64,000 nt of DNA from JBGVSA01 sp049840475. GTDB lineage: Bacteria > Pseudomonadota > Gammaproteobacteria > Burkholderiales > Rhodocyclaceae. Under the pieces are notes generated by a model, which was given only the letters and a program-made list of their open reading frames with translations, was not told the DNA's origin and did not search any database. Positions 8,507 to 18,903 of this stretch are shown here, one piece after another. The translations under genes were made by a program, and so were the position numbers. The stretch is from contig JASGKX010000001.1 of NCBI GenBank assembly GCA_049840475.1, positions 1 through 64,000 of the forward strand. Reading direction: 5' to 3'. Every line of letters starts with the position of its first letter. Within the stretch, counting starts at the first letter, position 1.

Positions 8507-9391
8507 TTACCTCGCTTCGCGCGTGGCGCCGCTTCCCTTGAAGTATTTGAAGAAATCGGTGTTCGGATCGACGACCAGAACATCACTCTTGCTGCGGAAG
8601 CTAGCCTTGTAGGCATCCAGGCTACGGTAGAACCGGTAGAACTCCGGATTCTTGCCAAAGGCTTCGGCGTAGATGGACGCTGCCTTCGCGTCGCCCTGCC
8701 CCTGCACACGCTGGGCGTCGCGATAGGCTTCGGCAACGATCACTTCGCGCTGCTTGTCGGCATCCGCCTTGATCTTTTCAGCCTCAGCCGAACCCGTGGC
8801 ACGCAGCTCATTGGCAACGCGCTTGCGCTCGGCTTCCATGCGGCGGTAAACCGACTCGCTTACTTCAGTAGGCAGGTCAACGCGCTTCACGCGCACATCA
8901 ACGATCTGCATGCCAAAGCGGCTGGCATCCTCTTCTGCACGCTTGCGCATGCGCTCCATGATCTGGGCGCGCTCCCCCGAGACCACGTCATGCACCGTGC
9001 GACGGCCGAATTCCTCACGCAGACCCGACGTCACTGTCTGCTCAAGGCGGTTGCGGGCCTTGGCTTCTTCGCCACCGAAACTCCGGTAGTACAGACCCGG
9101 ATCGGCGATACGCCACTTCACGAACAGATCAACCAGCACGTTTTTCTTCTCGGACGTCTGGAACAGCTCGGGCTCAGCCGTATCGAGCGTCAGGATGCGA
9201 CGGTCGAAGTAACGCACGTTCTGAATCAGCGGCCACTTAAGCTTGATGCCCGGCTCGGTCACCACGCGCTTGATTTCACCGAGCTGGAACACCAGTGCGT
9301 ATTGGCGTTGGTCAACGGTGTAGACGGACATGGACAGCACGACCACGACGAACAGGACGAGGCCGGCAATCAGCGGCAAACGATCACGCAT
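8507..9391 (-). CDS. hflC: HflC, SPFH-domain subunit of the FtsH-regulating complex
   Basis: HflC and HflK form a large periplasm-facing cage around FtsH and restrain its proteolysis of membrane proteins. This 294-residue protein has one N-terminal membrane anchor (RLPLIAGLVLFVVVVLSMSV), then YTVDQRQYALVFQLGEIKRV and a prohibitin-like SPFH domain. A long charged coiled coil follows (~190-240, ERKRVANELRATGSAEAEKI). Length matches the family. It lies 11 bases after hflK, and the order hflX-hflK-hflC is the usual operon. Confidence 0.96.
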   Translation of the reverse strand: MRDRLPLIAGLVLFVVVVLSMSVYTVDQRQYALVFQLGEIKRVVTEPGIKLKWPLIQNVRYFDRRILTLDTAEPELFQTSEKKNVLVDLFVKWRIADPGLYYRSFGGEEAKARNRLEQTVTSGLREEFGRRTVHDVVSGERAQIMERMRKRAEEDASRFGMQIVDVRVKRVDLPTEVSESVYRRMEAERKRVANELRATGSAEAEKIKADADKQREVIVAEAYRDAQRVQGQGDAKAASIYAEAFGKNPEFYRFYRSLDAYKASFRSKSDVLVVDPNTDFFKYFKGSGATREAR

Positions 9392-9402
9392 GACGGCTCC
9401 CC

Positions 9403-10626
9403 TTAGCGATCGCGCGAACGCATGGCGTCGCGACTACGGTAATCGACACCCGCCGCCGCTGCCGCGGCAGACGGCGCTGGCTCTGCAGCAGACGTCGACG
9501 TACTGTCGGGCACGGGAGCGCTGCTCGCCCCAGTGCTTTGGATGATCTTGTCCAGCGGCAGGTACAACAGGTTACCGCTGCCCTTGGTATCCACAAGGAT
9601 CTTGCTGGTATTAGCAAAAATCTGCTGCATGGTGTCGAGGTACATGCGGTTGCGCGTAACCTCCGGCGCCTTGGCATACTCGGTTTGGATCTGCGAGAAG
9701 CGACTCGCGTCACCTTCTGCGCGCGAAACGACGCGAGCGGCGTAACCCTCGGCTTCTTCCGTCAATCGCGCGGCGGCACCACGGGCCTTCGGAACAACGT
9801 CATTGGCGTAGGCCTCACCTTCGTTCTTGAGGCGCTCACGATCCTGGCCCGCCTTGACGGCATCGTTGAACGCGTCCTGCACCTGTTCTGGCGGCTGTGC
9901 GTTCTGCATCGTGACCTTGTTGATCTGGATGCCCGTCTGATAGCGGTTGAGAATTTCCTGAATCAGACGTGAAGCGTTGTTAGCGACTTCTTCACGACCT
10001 TGGTACAGGACAAAGTCCATCTGGCTCTTGCCGACGATCTCGCGCATGGCGGTTTCGGCAGCCTGCTTGACCGCTTCCTCAGGGTTGCGGTTGTTGAACA
10101 GGAAAGCCTCAGGGTCAGCCACCGTGTATTGCACGGCAAACTGAATGTTGATGATGTTCTCGTCATCGGTGAGCATCAGCGCTTCGCGCAGATCCTTCGC
10201 GCGCTCCGACCCCCGATAGCCCACTTCAACAGTGCGCACCTGGCTCACGTTGACCAGTTCATGTGTTTCCAGCGGATACGGCAAGCGCCAGTTAAGGCCT
10301 TCGCCGGTCACTTCTTTGAACTTGCCAAAGCGCAGCACCACACCGCGCTCAGAGGCATCGACGGTGTAGAAGCCGCTCGCCAGCCATAGCACGACCAGCA
10401 CGGCTACCACGAGGCCGATGCCTCCGCCGAACTGCCGGCGGGTTGTTTCCGGCGGCGGACCGCCACCATCATTGCCGCGCTGACCTCCGCCCTTGCGGTT
10501 AAACGCACCCGCAAGGCGGCGATTGAGGTCGCGCCAGATTTCTTCGAGGTCGGGAGGGCTCGGCTCGTTCCCCCGACGGTCATCACCCTGGTTGTTGTTG
10601 CCCCAGCGTGGATCGTTCAGTGACAT
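9403..10626 (-). CDS. hflK: HflK, SPFH-domain partner of HflC
   Basis: The 407 residues begin with a Gly/Asn/Arg-rich cytoplasmic tail (MSLNDPRWGNNNQ), followed by a membrane helix (GLVVAVLVVLWLASGFYTV). The SPFH domain (YTVDASERGVVLRFGKFKEV) and an alanine-rich coiled coil come next. ATG 10626 is chosen because it gives the familiar start. A GTG at 10644 overlapping the hflX stop would add six residues. The C-terminus is Ala/Ser-rich and probably disordered. Confidence 0.95.
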   Translation of the reverse strand: MSLNDPRWGNNNQGDDRRGNEPSPPDLEEIWRDLNRRLAGAFNRKGGGQRGNDGGGPPPETTRRQFGGGIGLVVAVLVVLWLASGFYTVDASERGVVLRFGKFKEVTGEGLNWRLPYPLETHELVNVSQVRTVEVGYRGSERAKDLREALMLTDDENIINIQFAVQYTVADPEAFLFNNRNPEEAVKQAAETAMREIVGKSQMDFVLYQGREEVANNASRLIQEILNRYQTGIQINKVTMQNAQPPEQVQDAFNDAVKAGQDRERLKNEGEAYANDVVPKARGAAARLTEEAEGYAARVVSRAEGDASRFSQIQTEYAKAPEVTRNRMYLDTMQQIFANTSKILVDTKGSGNLLYLPLDKIIQSTGASSAPVPDSTSTSAAEPAPSAAAAAAGVDYRSRDAMRSRDR

Positions 10627-10640
10627 GAGTAGTCCAGTGA

Positions 10641-11780
10641 TCACGTTGATATCAAGCCTGTCTGATCGTCTTCAGAATGAGGTTCGGGCGGCGGGAACAA
10701 ATGCGTAGCCAAGGCCGACCGGAGCAAATCAAGCCCCGCCCCGGTCCGGGCGCTGACCAGGACGCGCCCGATCTTACCATAGGCATCATGCTCGACGCCC
10801 GGCTGCCCGTGCGTCGCATCGATCTTGTTCCAGACAACGATCTGGGGAACGTCCCCCGCGCCGATTTCCCTCAGCACTTGGTTAACAACGTCGATCTGCG
10901 CTTCGCGATCAGCCGAAGAGGCATCGACCACGTGTAACAACAGATCGGCACTGGCCGTCTCTTCCAGCGTGGCATGAAAAGCCGCCACGACCGAGTGAGG
11001 CAGGTCTCGAATAAAACCCACCGTATCGGACAGTACGATATTGGCATTCGCTTCGCGCAGATAAACCCGGCGCGAAGTCGTATCCAGCGTCGCGAACAAC
11101 TGGTCCGCGGCGTAAGTGCCCGCCTTTGTCAGCGCATTGAAGAGCGTTGATTTTCCGGCGTTCGTGTAACCGACCAGTGAGACCGTGGGCACCGCAGTGC
11201 GTTCCCTCTGTCGGCGACGAACACGACGTTGCTTCTCAAGTTGCGAGAGACGCTCCTTAAGAAGCTTGACGCGCCCACCAAGCAATCGGCGGTCGGTTTC
11301 GAGCTGTGTTTCGCCCGGGCCACGCAGACCAATACCGCCTTTCTGACGCTCAAGGTGGGTCCAGCCTCGCACAAGCCGGGTAGCCATGTGCTCAAGCTGG
11401 GCAAGCTCCACCTGCAACTTGCCTTCGTGACTCTTAGCACGCAGGGCAAAGATATCGAGGATCAGGGAGTTGCGGTCCACCACCCGCCGCTGCAGCACGC
11501 GTTCAAGATTGCGCTGCTGCCCTGCGGTCAGCTCGTGATTGAAGATGACAAGATCGGCGTTGTGACCCGCGACGAGATCGGCGATCTCCTGCGCCTTGCC
11601 CTTACCAACGAACAGGGCCGGATCCGGAGATTGGCGCTTGGCCTGGACGACGGCAAGCGTCTCGGCTCCTGCCGAGCCCGCGAGGAGCTCAAGTTCGGCT
11701 ACGCGCTCGGCAAGACCTCCGTCGCCAAAATCCAATTGAACGAGTACGGCGCGGTTGCCGGCAGCCGGGCGCTCAAACAT
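10641..11780 (-). CDS. hflX: Ribosome-associated GTPase HflX
   Basis: HflX is a GTPase that binds stalled or heat-damaged 70S ribosomes and splits them. The 379-residue protein has the N-terminal HflX domain with the glycine-rich GGIGLRGPGETQLE, followed by a G domain containing GYTNAGKSTLFN (G1), DTVGF (G3) and NKID (G4). Length is normal for the shorter, non-enterobacterial form. It lies between hfq and hflK, the same order as in the well-studied hfq-hflX-hflK-hflC operon, so co-expression with Hfq is likely. Confidence 0.96.
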   Translation of the reverse strand: MFERPAAGNRAVLVQLDFGDGGLAERVAELELLAGSAGAETLAVVQAKRQSPDPALFVGKGKAQEIADLVAGHNADLVIFNHELTAGQQRNLERVLQRRVVDRNSLILDIFALRAKSHEGKLQVELAQLEHMATRLVRGWTHLERQKGGIGLRGPGETQLETDRRLLGGRVKLLKERLSQLEKQRRVRRRQRERTAVPTVSLVGYTNAGKSTLFNALTKAGTYAADQLFATLDTTSRRVYLREANANIVLSDTVGFIRDLPHSVVAAFHATLEETASADLLLHVVDASSADREAQIDVVNQVLREIGAGDVPQIVVWNKIDATHGQPGVEHDAYGKIGRVLVSARTGAGLDLLRSALATHLFPPPEPHSEDDQTGLIST

Positions 11781-11836
11781 GGATCAGTGCAGAGGAAAGT
11801 GGGCACAAGGCCCACCAGATGCAGGACAACAGAGAC

Positions 11837-12085
11837 TTACTCTTTGGTGGCGTCGCCAGCGTTTTCGTGCGGGATGGACACAGCACGCGCCGGTACAACC
11901 GTCGAAATGGCGTGCTTGTACACCATTTGGGTGACCGTATTCTTGAGCAGGACGACGTATTGGTCGAACGACTCGATGTGCCCCTGCAACTTGATGCCAT
12001 TGACCAGATAGATCGACACCGGAACATGTTCGCGGCGCAGGATGTTCAGAAACGGATCTTGCAGAAGCTGGCCTTTATTGCTCAT
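11837..12085 (-). CDS. hfq: RNA chaperone Hfq
   Basis: Hfq is a hexameric Sm-like protein that pairs small RNAs with mRNA targets. The 82-residue protein starts MSNKGQLLQDPFLNILRREH, has the Sm1 segment (VSIYLVNGIKLQGHIESFD) and the Sm2 motif YKHAIST. The proximal-face uridine pocket residues (QY, YKH) are conserved, and the C-terminal tail is short and acidic. A 115-base gap separates it from der upstream, which could hold its own promoter, but I cannot fix one with confidence. Confidence 0.97.
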   Translation of the reverse strand: MSNKGQLLQDPFLNILRREHVPVSIYLVNGIKLQGHIESFDQYVVLLKNTVTQMVYKHAISTVVPARAVSIPHENAGDATKE

Positions 12086-12200
12086 GGTTGGCCCTCGGTA
12101 TTGTTATGAATGTATGTTATCGCGCTACGGGCAAAAGCTGCCAGTCTATCAATTGTACCCGACCGACTTTTGATTTCCCCGAAGAGTCGGCTGAGCTGCG

Positions 12201-13526
12201 TCAATCTTCGCCTGCGAAGGGGTTGCGCGTACTCTTAAATTGAATCCGGAGCGGCGTGCCCTGCAGTTTGAACGCCTCGACGAACGAATGTTCCAGATAG
12301 CGCTGATACGAGGCAGGAACATGTTCGAGGGCGTTTCCGTGAATCACCACCACAGGCGGATTCTGACCACCTTGGTGAGCATAACGCAATTTCGGTCGGA
12401 AAATACCGTGGCGAGGCGGCACCTGCTTCGACACAGCCAACTGCAAGACACGCGTCAGACGTGGCGTCAACAGCTTGGCCATCGCCGCGCCGTAAGCGCC
12501 GTCCACAGATTTGAGTAGCGGACCGATACCGGTGGCCTGCAATGCCGAGATGTAGTGAAAGCGCGCGAACGACAGAAACTGCAGTTTGCGGGCGATATCG
12601 ACCTTGATGCGCTCTCGCCGATATTCGTCAACGTCGTCCCACTTGTTCACAGCCACCACGAGCGCGCGGCCTGTTTCCAGCACGAACCCGCCGATGTGGG
12701 CATCCTGATCGGAAATATCCTGGCTCGCATCAAGCACCAACACGACAACGTTGGCTTCTTCAACAGCCTGCAGCGTCTTGATGACAGAGAACTTCTCGAT
12801 CGCCTCGAAGACCTTCCCCTTGCGACGCAGTCCAGCGGTGTCGATCAGCGTGTATTCGCGCCCGTTCCGCTCAAACGGCACCGAGATGGCGTCGCGAGTG
12901 GTACCCGGCATATCGAAGGCAATCAGCCGATCTTCACCCAGCAAGGCGTTGATCAGTGTCGATTTGCCGACGTTGGGACGACCAACGATGGCTACACGCG
13001 GGCCATGAGAAGCATCCTGCTCGGTTTCGGCCTGCGGAAAGCGCTCGAGGATGAGATCCATCAGCGCCTTGACGCCGTCGCCGTGGGCAGCAGAAATAAC
13101 CAGCGGATCGCCAAAACCGAGTTCATGGAATTCAGCGGCCACGACCGGCCGATTCATCCCTTCCGCTTTGTTTACGACCAGATAGAGCGGTCGCCCACTA
13201 CGGCGCAGGCGATCGGCGATCTGCTTGTCATGCGGCGTAAGACCAGCGCGGCCGTCGACGATGAACAGCAGCGCGTCGGCCTCTGCGATGGCGGCTTCCG
13301 CCTGACGGGCCATTTCAGCCACGATGCCTTCTTTGGCAGTCGGCTCGAACCCGCCTGTATCGACCAGCAGATAGGGCTTGTCGCCCACCCGACCGATACC
13401 GTAGTGACGGTCGCGCGTCAGCCCGGGCATATCGGCCACCAAGGCATCGCGCGTACGCGTGAGCCGGTTGAACAAGGTCGATTTGCCGACGTTGGGGCGG
13501 CCGACGAGAACGAGAGTGGGTCTCAC
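12201..13526 (-). CDS. der: Double GTPase Der (EngA), 50S assembly
   Basis: Der is an essential GTPase with two tandem G domains and a KH-like C-terminal domain that helps mature the 50S subunit. Both G1 loops read GRPNVGKST, near residues 8 and 180, followed by DTGG and DTAG as G3 motifs and NKAE and NKWD as G4 motifs. GTG 13526 is chosen since it yields VRPTLVLVGRPNVGK; the longer frame adds an unlikely extension overlapping bamB. At 441 residues it matches betaproteobacterial Der. It lies just downstream of bamB, a conserved pairing. Confidence 0.95.
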   Translation of the reverse strand: MRPTLVLVGRPNVGKSTLFNRLTRTRDALVADMPGLTRDRHYGIGRVGDKPYLLVDTGGFEPTAKEGIVAEMARQAEAAIAEADALLFIVDGRAGLTPHDKQIADRLRRSGRPLYLVVNKAEGMNRPVVAAEFHELGFGDPLVISAAHGDGVKALMDLILERFPQAETEQDASHGPRVAIVGRPNVGKSTLINALLGEDRLIAFDMPGTTRDAISVPFERNGREYTLIDTAGLRRKGKVFEAIEKFSVIKTLQAVEEANVVVLVLDASQDISDQDAHIGGFVLETGRALVVAVNKWDDVDEYRRERIKVDIARKLQFLSFARFHYISALQATGIGPLLKSVDGAYGAAMAKLLTPRLTRVLQLAVSKQVPPRHGIFRPKLRYAHQGGQNPPVVVIHGNALEHVPASYQRYLEHSFVEAFKLQGTPLRIQFKSTRNPFAGED

Positions 13527-13551
13527 AAAACCATTACCAGAAACAAGGCTG

Positions 13552-14691
13552 TCAGCGGACAGACAGCATGAAAACCGCGCCATCCTTCGTCTGAGCGACG
13601 AAGCTATCGGCGTACTTCACCAGCGGTGCCAAAACACCGGAGCTATCGAGCTGCGTGCGCGCAACGAAATGGCCGTCACTGCGATCGAGCACATGGACCC
13701 AGCCCTGCGAATCAGCGACTGCAACATATTGGTTGCCGATCGCCAGGGGACGGCCAACGCCACGATACATCAGCTTGTCTTGCTTCCAGGCCGATGCTCC
13801 GGTGCGCACGTCCAGCGCGTACACCGCACCAGCTTCATCCGTTACATAAACGAATCGGTCATCAGAGCTCACGCCCGAGACAGACGGGATGTCGCGCGTC
13901 CACTGGACCACGCCGCTACGTGCCACGACGCAGCCAACCCGCCCCTGGAACGAGGCCACGCAGGCAGAGTCCCCAGTGAGAGCCGGATTGCCGACGATGT
14001 CAACCATGCGTTCGAGTTCGTTGGACCCCTTAGGCTGCGTAACCGAAGCCTCCCAGCGCGGGAAGCCCGAACCAGCCGAGAGCGCGACCAACTTGCCTCC
14101 CGGGAAGCCTGCCAGCACGGAATCGCCTTGGCGCGTCAAACCCGTATAGGTCCGAAGCGACAGCGGAGCCTGCGCGCGCTGGTACACCCAGCGACGCTTA
14201 CCGTCCTTGACATCGTAGGCCAGCAGTTGATTGTCACCCACCCGCACGACGACAAGACCGTCTGCAACCAGCGGTTCGGAGGTCAGTTCGCCTGCCAGCG
14301 GAATACGCCACAACAGGTCTCCCTTATCCGCTCCAAAGGCAAACAGCTCACCCGTGATGCCGCCTGCAACAACCACCTTACCGTCAGAACCGACACCAGA
14401 CACCAACTTGCTTGGTGCGCGAATGCGCCAGCTTTCTTGCCCGTTGTCGATGCGGACGACGTTTCCATTCCGGGCGGCAGCGAACACCGAAGTGCCGGAG
14501 ACCGCCGGGCGCAGCAATGTATCTTCCAGGTCACCAACGCTATTGCGCCAACCCGTGCGCAGTTCCGCGCTCTGCTGGAACGCGACCAGCGGCGTGGGCT
14601 TCGGCGCCTTATCCGACTTGGACCACAGGAAGCAGCCGCCCAACATGGGGACGACAGCCGCGACGAGAACAGCACTGCGCAGGGCCCGCAT
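13552..14691 (-). CDS. bamB: Outer-membrane assembly lipoprotein BamB
   Basis: BamB is a beta-propeller lipoprotein of the BAM complex that folds outer-membrane proteins. The protein (379 residues) begins with a lipoprotein signal peptide whose lipobox is LGGC (Cys19). Repeated PQQ-like blades follow, with patterns such as DGKVVVAGGITGELFAFGA and DDRFVYVTDEAGAVYALDV. Its place between a YfgM-like protein and der matches the conserved hisS-yfgM-bamB-der order. Confidence 0.95.
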   Translation of the reverse strand: MRALRSAVLVAAVVPMLGGCFLWSKSDKAPKPTPLVAFQQSAELRTGWRNSVGDLEDTLLRPAVSGTSVFAAARNGNVVRIDNGQESWRIRAPSKLVSGVGSDGKVVVAGGITGELFAFGADKGDLLWRIPLAGELTSEPLVADGLVVVRVGDNQLLAYDVKDGKRRWVYQRAQAPLSLRTYTGLTRQGDSVLAGFPGGKLVALSAGSGFPRWEASVTQPKGSNELERMVDIVGNPALTGDSACVASFQGRVGCVVARSGVVQWTRDIPSVSGVSSDDRFVYVTDEAGAVYALDVRTGASAWKQDKLMYRGVGRPLAIGNQYVAVADSQGWVHVLDRSDGHFVARTQLDSSGVLAPLVKYADSFVAQTKDGAVFMLSVR

Positions 14692-14693
14692 GA

Positions 14694-15338
14694 TCAGACC
14701 CCCCCGAGGGCGTCGAGCTTGCTCTGCACCAGCGGCTTAAGCGGGCTTTGCTCGGTGCTCTTGTTGATTTCGTCGATGGCCGACTGGTAGGTCGCACGCG
14801 CATCAGTCAGGGCACCCTTGGCCACCTGGATGTCACCACGCAGATCGAGGAAGCGGACGAGGAAGGCAGGCTCCGGGGTGGCTTCAAGCGTCTTGAGCGC
14901 GAGGTCGTAGGCCTTTTCATCAGCCTGCAACGCAGCCAGACGCAGGCGGGCCGTATCGCGCAGGAGCGCGTCCTTGGACTTGTCAACCACAAACTGCAAC
15001 TGCACTTTGGCAGCGGCCGTGTCGTTGGCGTCGAGTGCGGCCTTGGCAGCGAGCAACGCACCAAGATCCGCCTGCGCCGTGCCGGCGTAGTCGGATTCGA
15101 GCTTGGCGGAAATGCTCTTGATCGCGTTGGCGTCTTTCTTCTGGATCGCGTCGGTCAGCGATGCGTAGGCCACACTGGCATCACCGGCACGGCTATCCTG
15201 GTACATGCCCCAACCACGCCAGCCGATGACAACCACGGCACACACCACCAGCACGCCGGTGATGATGTTGCCCCACTTCTCCCACCATGCCTTGATCGAG
15301 GCAAGTTGCTCTTGTTCTTCGAGATCGTAAGCCGCCAT
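14694..15338 (-). CDS. YfgM-like TPR membrane protein
   Basis: A 214-residue protein with a short cytoplasmic start (MAAYDLEEQEQLASIKAWW), one membrane helix (about 24-44) and a periplasmic TPR-like domain of the TPR_21 family. In E. coli, YfgM associates with the SecYEG translocon and the chaperone PpiD and is encoded between hisS and bamB, just as here. Only two bases separate it from bamB. The name is inferred from architecture and position. Confidence 0.9.
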   Translation of the reverse strand: MAAYDLEEQEQLASIKAWWEKWGNIITGVLVVCAVVVIGWRGWGMYQDSRAGDASVAYASLTDAIQKKDANAIKSISAKLESDYAGTAQADLGALLAAKAALDANDTAAAKVQLQFVVDKSKDALLRDTARLRLAALQADEKAYDLALKTLEATPEPAFLVRFLDLRGDIQVAKGALTDARATYQSAIDEINKSTEQSPLKPLVQSKLDALGGV

Positions 15339-15372
15339 GTTTGTCTCTTGTCCGTATTGCTAAAAATTCCGG

Positions 15373-16656
15373 TTACTCTTCCGAGCCGTAGATCCGCTCG
15401 GCCAATTCATCAGCCAACGCATCGACTGCAATGCGCTCTTGCTCGCCCTCGCCGCGCAAGGGTTTGAGCGACACTGATTGCGCTGCAACCTCATCCTCGC
15501 CGATGACGACCGCGTAAGTCGCGCCCGAGGCGTCGGCCTTCTTCATCTGCGACTTGAAGTTGCCGCCGCCGCAGTGGAAAACCACCGAAAACCCTGCTGC
15601 GCGCAGTTCTTCGCCGATGCGAAACCCCAGCCGCTGAGCGGCATCGCCCTGATACACGACATAGGCATCGATGCGCGAGACAGGGCCAGGCTCCTGCCCG
15701 TCCATCCACATCATCATCACGCGCTCCATGCCCATGGCGAACCCAGCCGCCGGGGCTGGTTTCCCGCCAAGGCTCTCAATCAGAGAGTCGTAGCGACCGC
15801 CGGCACAGATGGTAGCCTGAGCCCCCAGGCGCGTGGTGACCCATTCGAAAACAGTGCGGTTGTAGTAGTCCAACCCTCGAACGAGGCGCGGATTCACGCG
15901 GTACGGCACGGCCGCTTCGCGCAACAGCGCAGTGACGCCCTCGAAGTGCTTGAGCGACTCTTCGCCGAGGAAGTCCATCAGCTTGGGCGCGCCTTCAATC
16001 ATTTCCTGCATGGCAGGGTTCTTGGAATCCAGCACGCGCAGCGGATTGCTATGCAGACGACGCTTGCCGTCGTCATCCAGCACGTCCTGGTGCTGCTCCA
16101 GATAAGCAATCAGCGCCTGACGATGCTGCGCGCGCTCGGCGGCGTCACCCAGCGAGTTGATCTCCAGCGTGACATCTTCCAGCCCAAGGTCGTCCCACAG
16201 GCGGCGGCACATGACGATAAGCTCGGCGTCCACATCCGGCCCGGCGAAGCCCAGCGCCTCGACGCCCACCTGATGGAACTGGCGATACCGACCCTTCTGC
16301 GGGCGCTCATGACGGAACATGGGGCCCATGTAATACAGACGCTGCGAAGCACCGTACAGCAGATTGTGCTCAGTGACGGCGCGTACGCAGGCCGCCGTCC
16401 CTTCGGGGCGCATGGTCAATTGTTCGCCATTGAGGCGGTCTTCGAAGGAGTACATCTCCTTCTCGACGATGTCCGTATGCTCGCCCACCCCACGGATAAA
16501 CAATGCCGTCGGTTCCAGGATCGGGGTGCGGATCGGTCGATAGCCGTAGCTCTTGAGCCAGTCGCGGACGATCTCTTCGAACGCCTCCCAACGCTCCGCC
16601 TCATCGGGGAGCAGGTCGTTCATGCCGCGAATGCCTTGCAGTTTCTGTTGTGCCAT
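15373..16656 (-). CDS. hisS: Histidyl-tRNA synthetase
   Basis: Charges tRNA-His. The 427-residue class II enzyme has motif 2 (MFRHERPQKGRYRQFHQ), the histidine-specific GLDYYNRTVFEW and CAGGRYDSL segments, and an anticodon-binding domain at the end. The start at ATG 16656 gives the usual QKLQGIRGMNDLLPDE opening. It belongs to the ispG-hisS-yfgM-bamB-der train. The HisS paralogue HisZ is encoded about 8 kb further down the same train. Confidence 0.97.
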   Translation of the reverse strand: MAQQKLQGIRGMNDLLPDEAERWEAFEEIVRDWLKSYGYRPIRTPILEPTALFIRGVGEHTDIVEKEMYSFEDRLNGEQLTMRPEGTAACVRAVTEHNLLYGASQRLYYMGPMFRHERPQKGRYRQFHQVGVEALGFAGPDVDAELIVMCRRLWDDLGLEDVTLEINSLGDAAERAQHRQALIAYLEQHQDVLDDDGKRRLHSNPLRVLDSKNPAMQEMIEGAPKLMDFLGEESLKHFEGVTALLREAAVPYRVNPRLVRGLDYYNRTVFEWVTTRLGAQATICAGGRYDSLIESLGGKPAPAAGFAMGMERVMMMWMDGQEPGPVSRIDAYVVYQGDAAQRLGFRIGEELRAAGFSVVFHCGGGNFKSQMKKADASGATYAVVIGEDEVAAQSVSLKPLRGEGEQERIAVDALADELAERIYGSEE

Positions 16657-16699
16657 ATGTTGTCGTGCGCCGAAGAAAAGCGGCCGGCGCCTTGTGTTC

Positions 16700-17959
<1,260 letters not shown>

Positions 17960-17967
17960 GATGCGGC

Positions 17968-18903
17968 CTACTGCAATTTGAAACGAGCGACTGTCTTGCC
18001 GGCGGCAATGAAAGGCTGAATGTTGAATGCCTTGCCATTGACCGTCGCTGTCACCTGCGCGGCGTTTCCAATCGTGATCGACAGCGGCCCGGCGCCCTGG
18101 ACCTCGGTTTCCGACCCGGCCGGATTCAGGCGCGAGAAAATCACCTTGCCGCCGTTGTCCCGCACCTCGACCCACGAATCGCCGGAGAAATTGAAGCGCA
18201 CGCGCTGCTCGCCTGCGGCCAACGGAGCCGACACAGCGGCCTGCGGCGCAGATTGCGCAATGGTGGCCGGCTGCACCGCCGGCGCACTGGCGGCGATGGG
18301 CTCGCTGACAGCTGCCACCGGTGCCGACACCACACTGGCGGCGACAGGTGCGGATGCAAGCACTGCAGAAGCGTCGCCCCCCGTCGCGGCACGCGCCTCG
18401 GACTGCGCAACGACGTCTGCCAACGAAGCCTCTTCGCGCGGCTCGAACCAGCCGAAATACCAGCCGCACACCACGAGCACCAGCAACGCCAGCGTCAGCG
18501 CCGCCGCCGGCAATGCCGGATAACGTCCGATCGCGCTGCCGCCGGGCAAGCGACCCAGGTCTTCCATCGGCGAATCAAGCGACTGCGGGCTCACCTGCAC
18601 CGGCTCAAGAGCACCGAGGTATCGCGCGGGGTCCAGATCGAGCAGGCGTGCATAGTTGCGCACGAATCCACGCGCAAAAGCCAAACCAGGGAGCTGTTCA
18701 ATGGCGCCCTCTTCCATGGCCTGCACCTGTCGCACGGTCAGCTTCAGGTGGCTTGCCACTTCCTGCACAGACCAACCGCGCGCTTCGCGGGCTTCAGCCA
18801 GACTGCGCCACACAGGCGCCTCGGTCACGGCCGGCGCGGGCACGACCTGCCCATCGGCCATCGCCCCACCTTCGGGATGGGTATCGGCAAGACGATCCGT
18901 CAC
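17968..18903 (-). CDS. rodZ: Cytoskeletal protein RodZ
   Basis: RodZ links MreB filaments to the rod-shape elongation machinery. The 311-residue protein has an N-terminal helix-turn-helix domain (about 35-95, ARGWSVQEVASHLKLTV), one membrane helix (~130-150, ALPAAALTLALLVLVVCGW), an Ala/Val/Pro-rich periplasmic linker and a C-terminal DUF4115 beta domain. The GTG start overlaps the pilW stop by four bases (GTGA), indicating translational coupling. Confidence 0.92.
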   Translation of the reverse strand: MTDRLADTHPEGGAMADGQVVPAPAVTEAPVWRSLAEAREARGWSVQEVASHLKLTVRQVQAMEEGAIEQLPGLAFARGFVRNYARLLDLDPARYLGALEPVQVSPQSLDSPMEDLGRLPGGSAIGRYPALPAAALTLALLVLVVCGWYFGWFEPREEASLADVVAQSEARAATGGDASAVLASAPVAASVVSAPVAAVSEPIAASAPAVQPATIAQSAPQAAVSAPLAAGEQRVRFNFSGDSWVEVRDNGGKVIFSRLNPAGSETEVQGAGPLSITIGNAAQVTATVNGKAFNIQPFIAAGKTVARFKLQ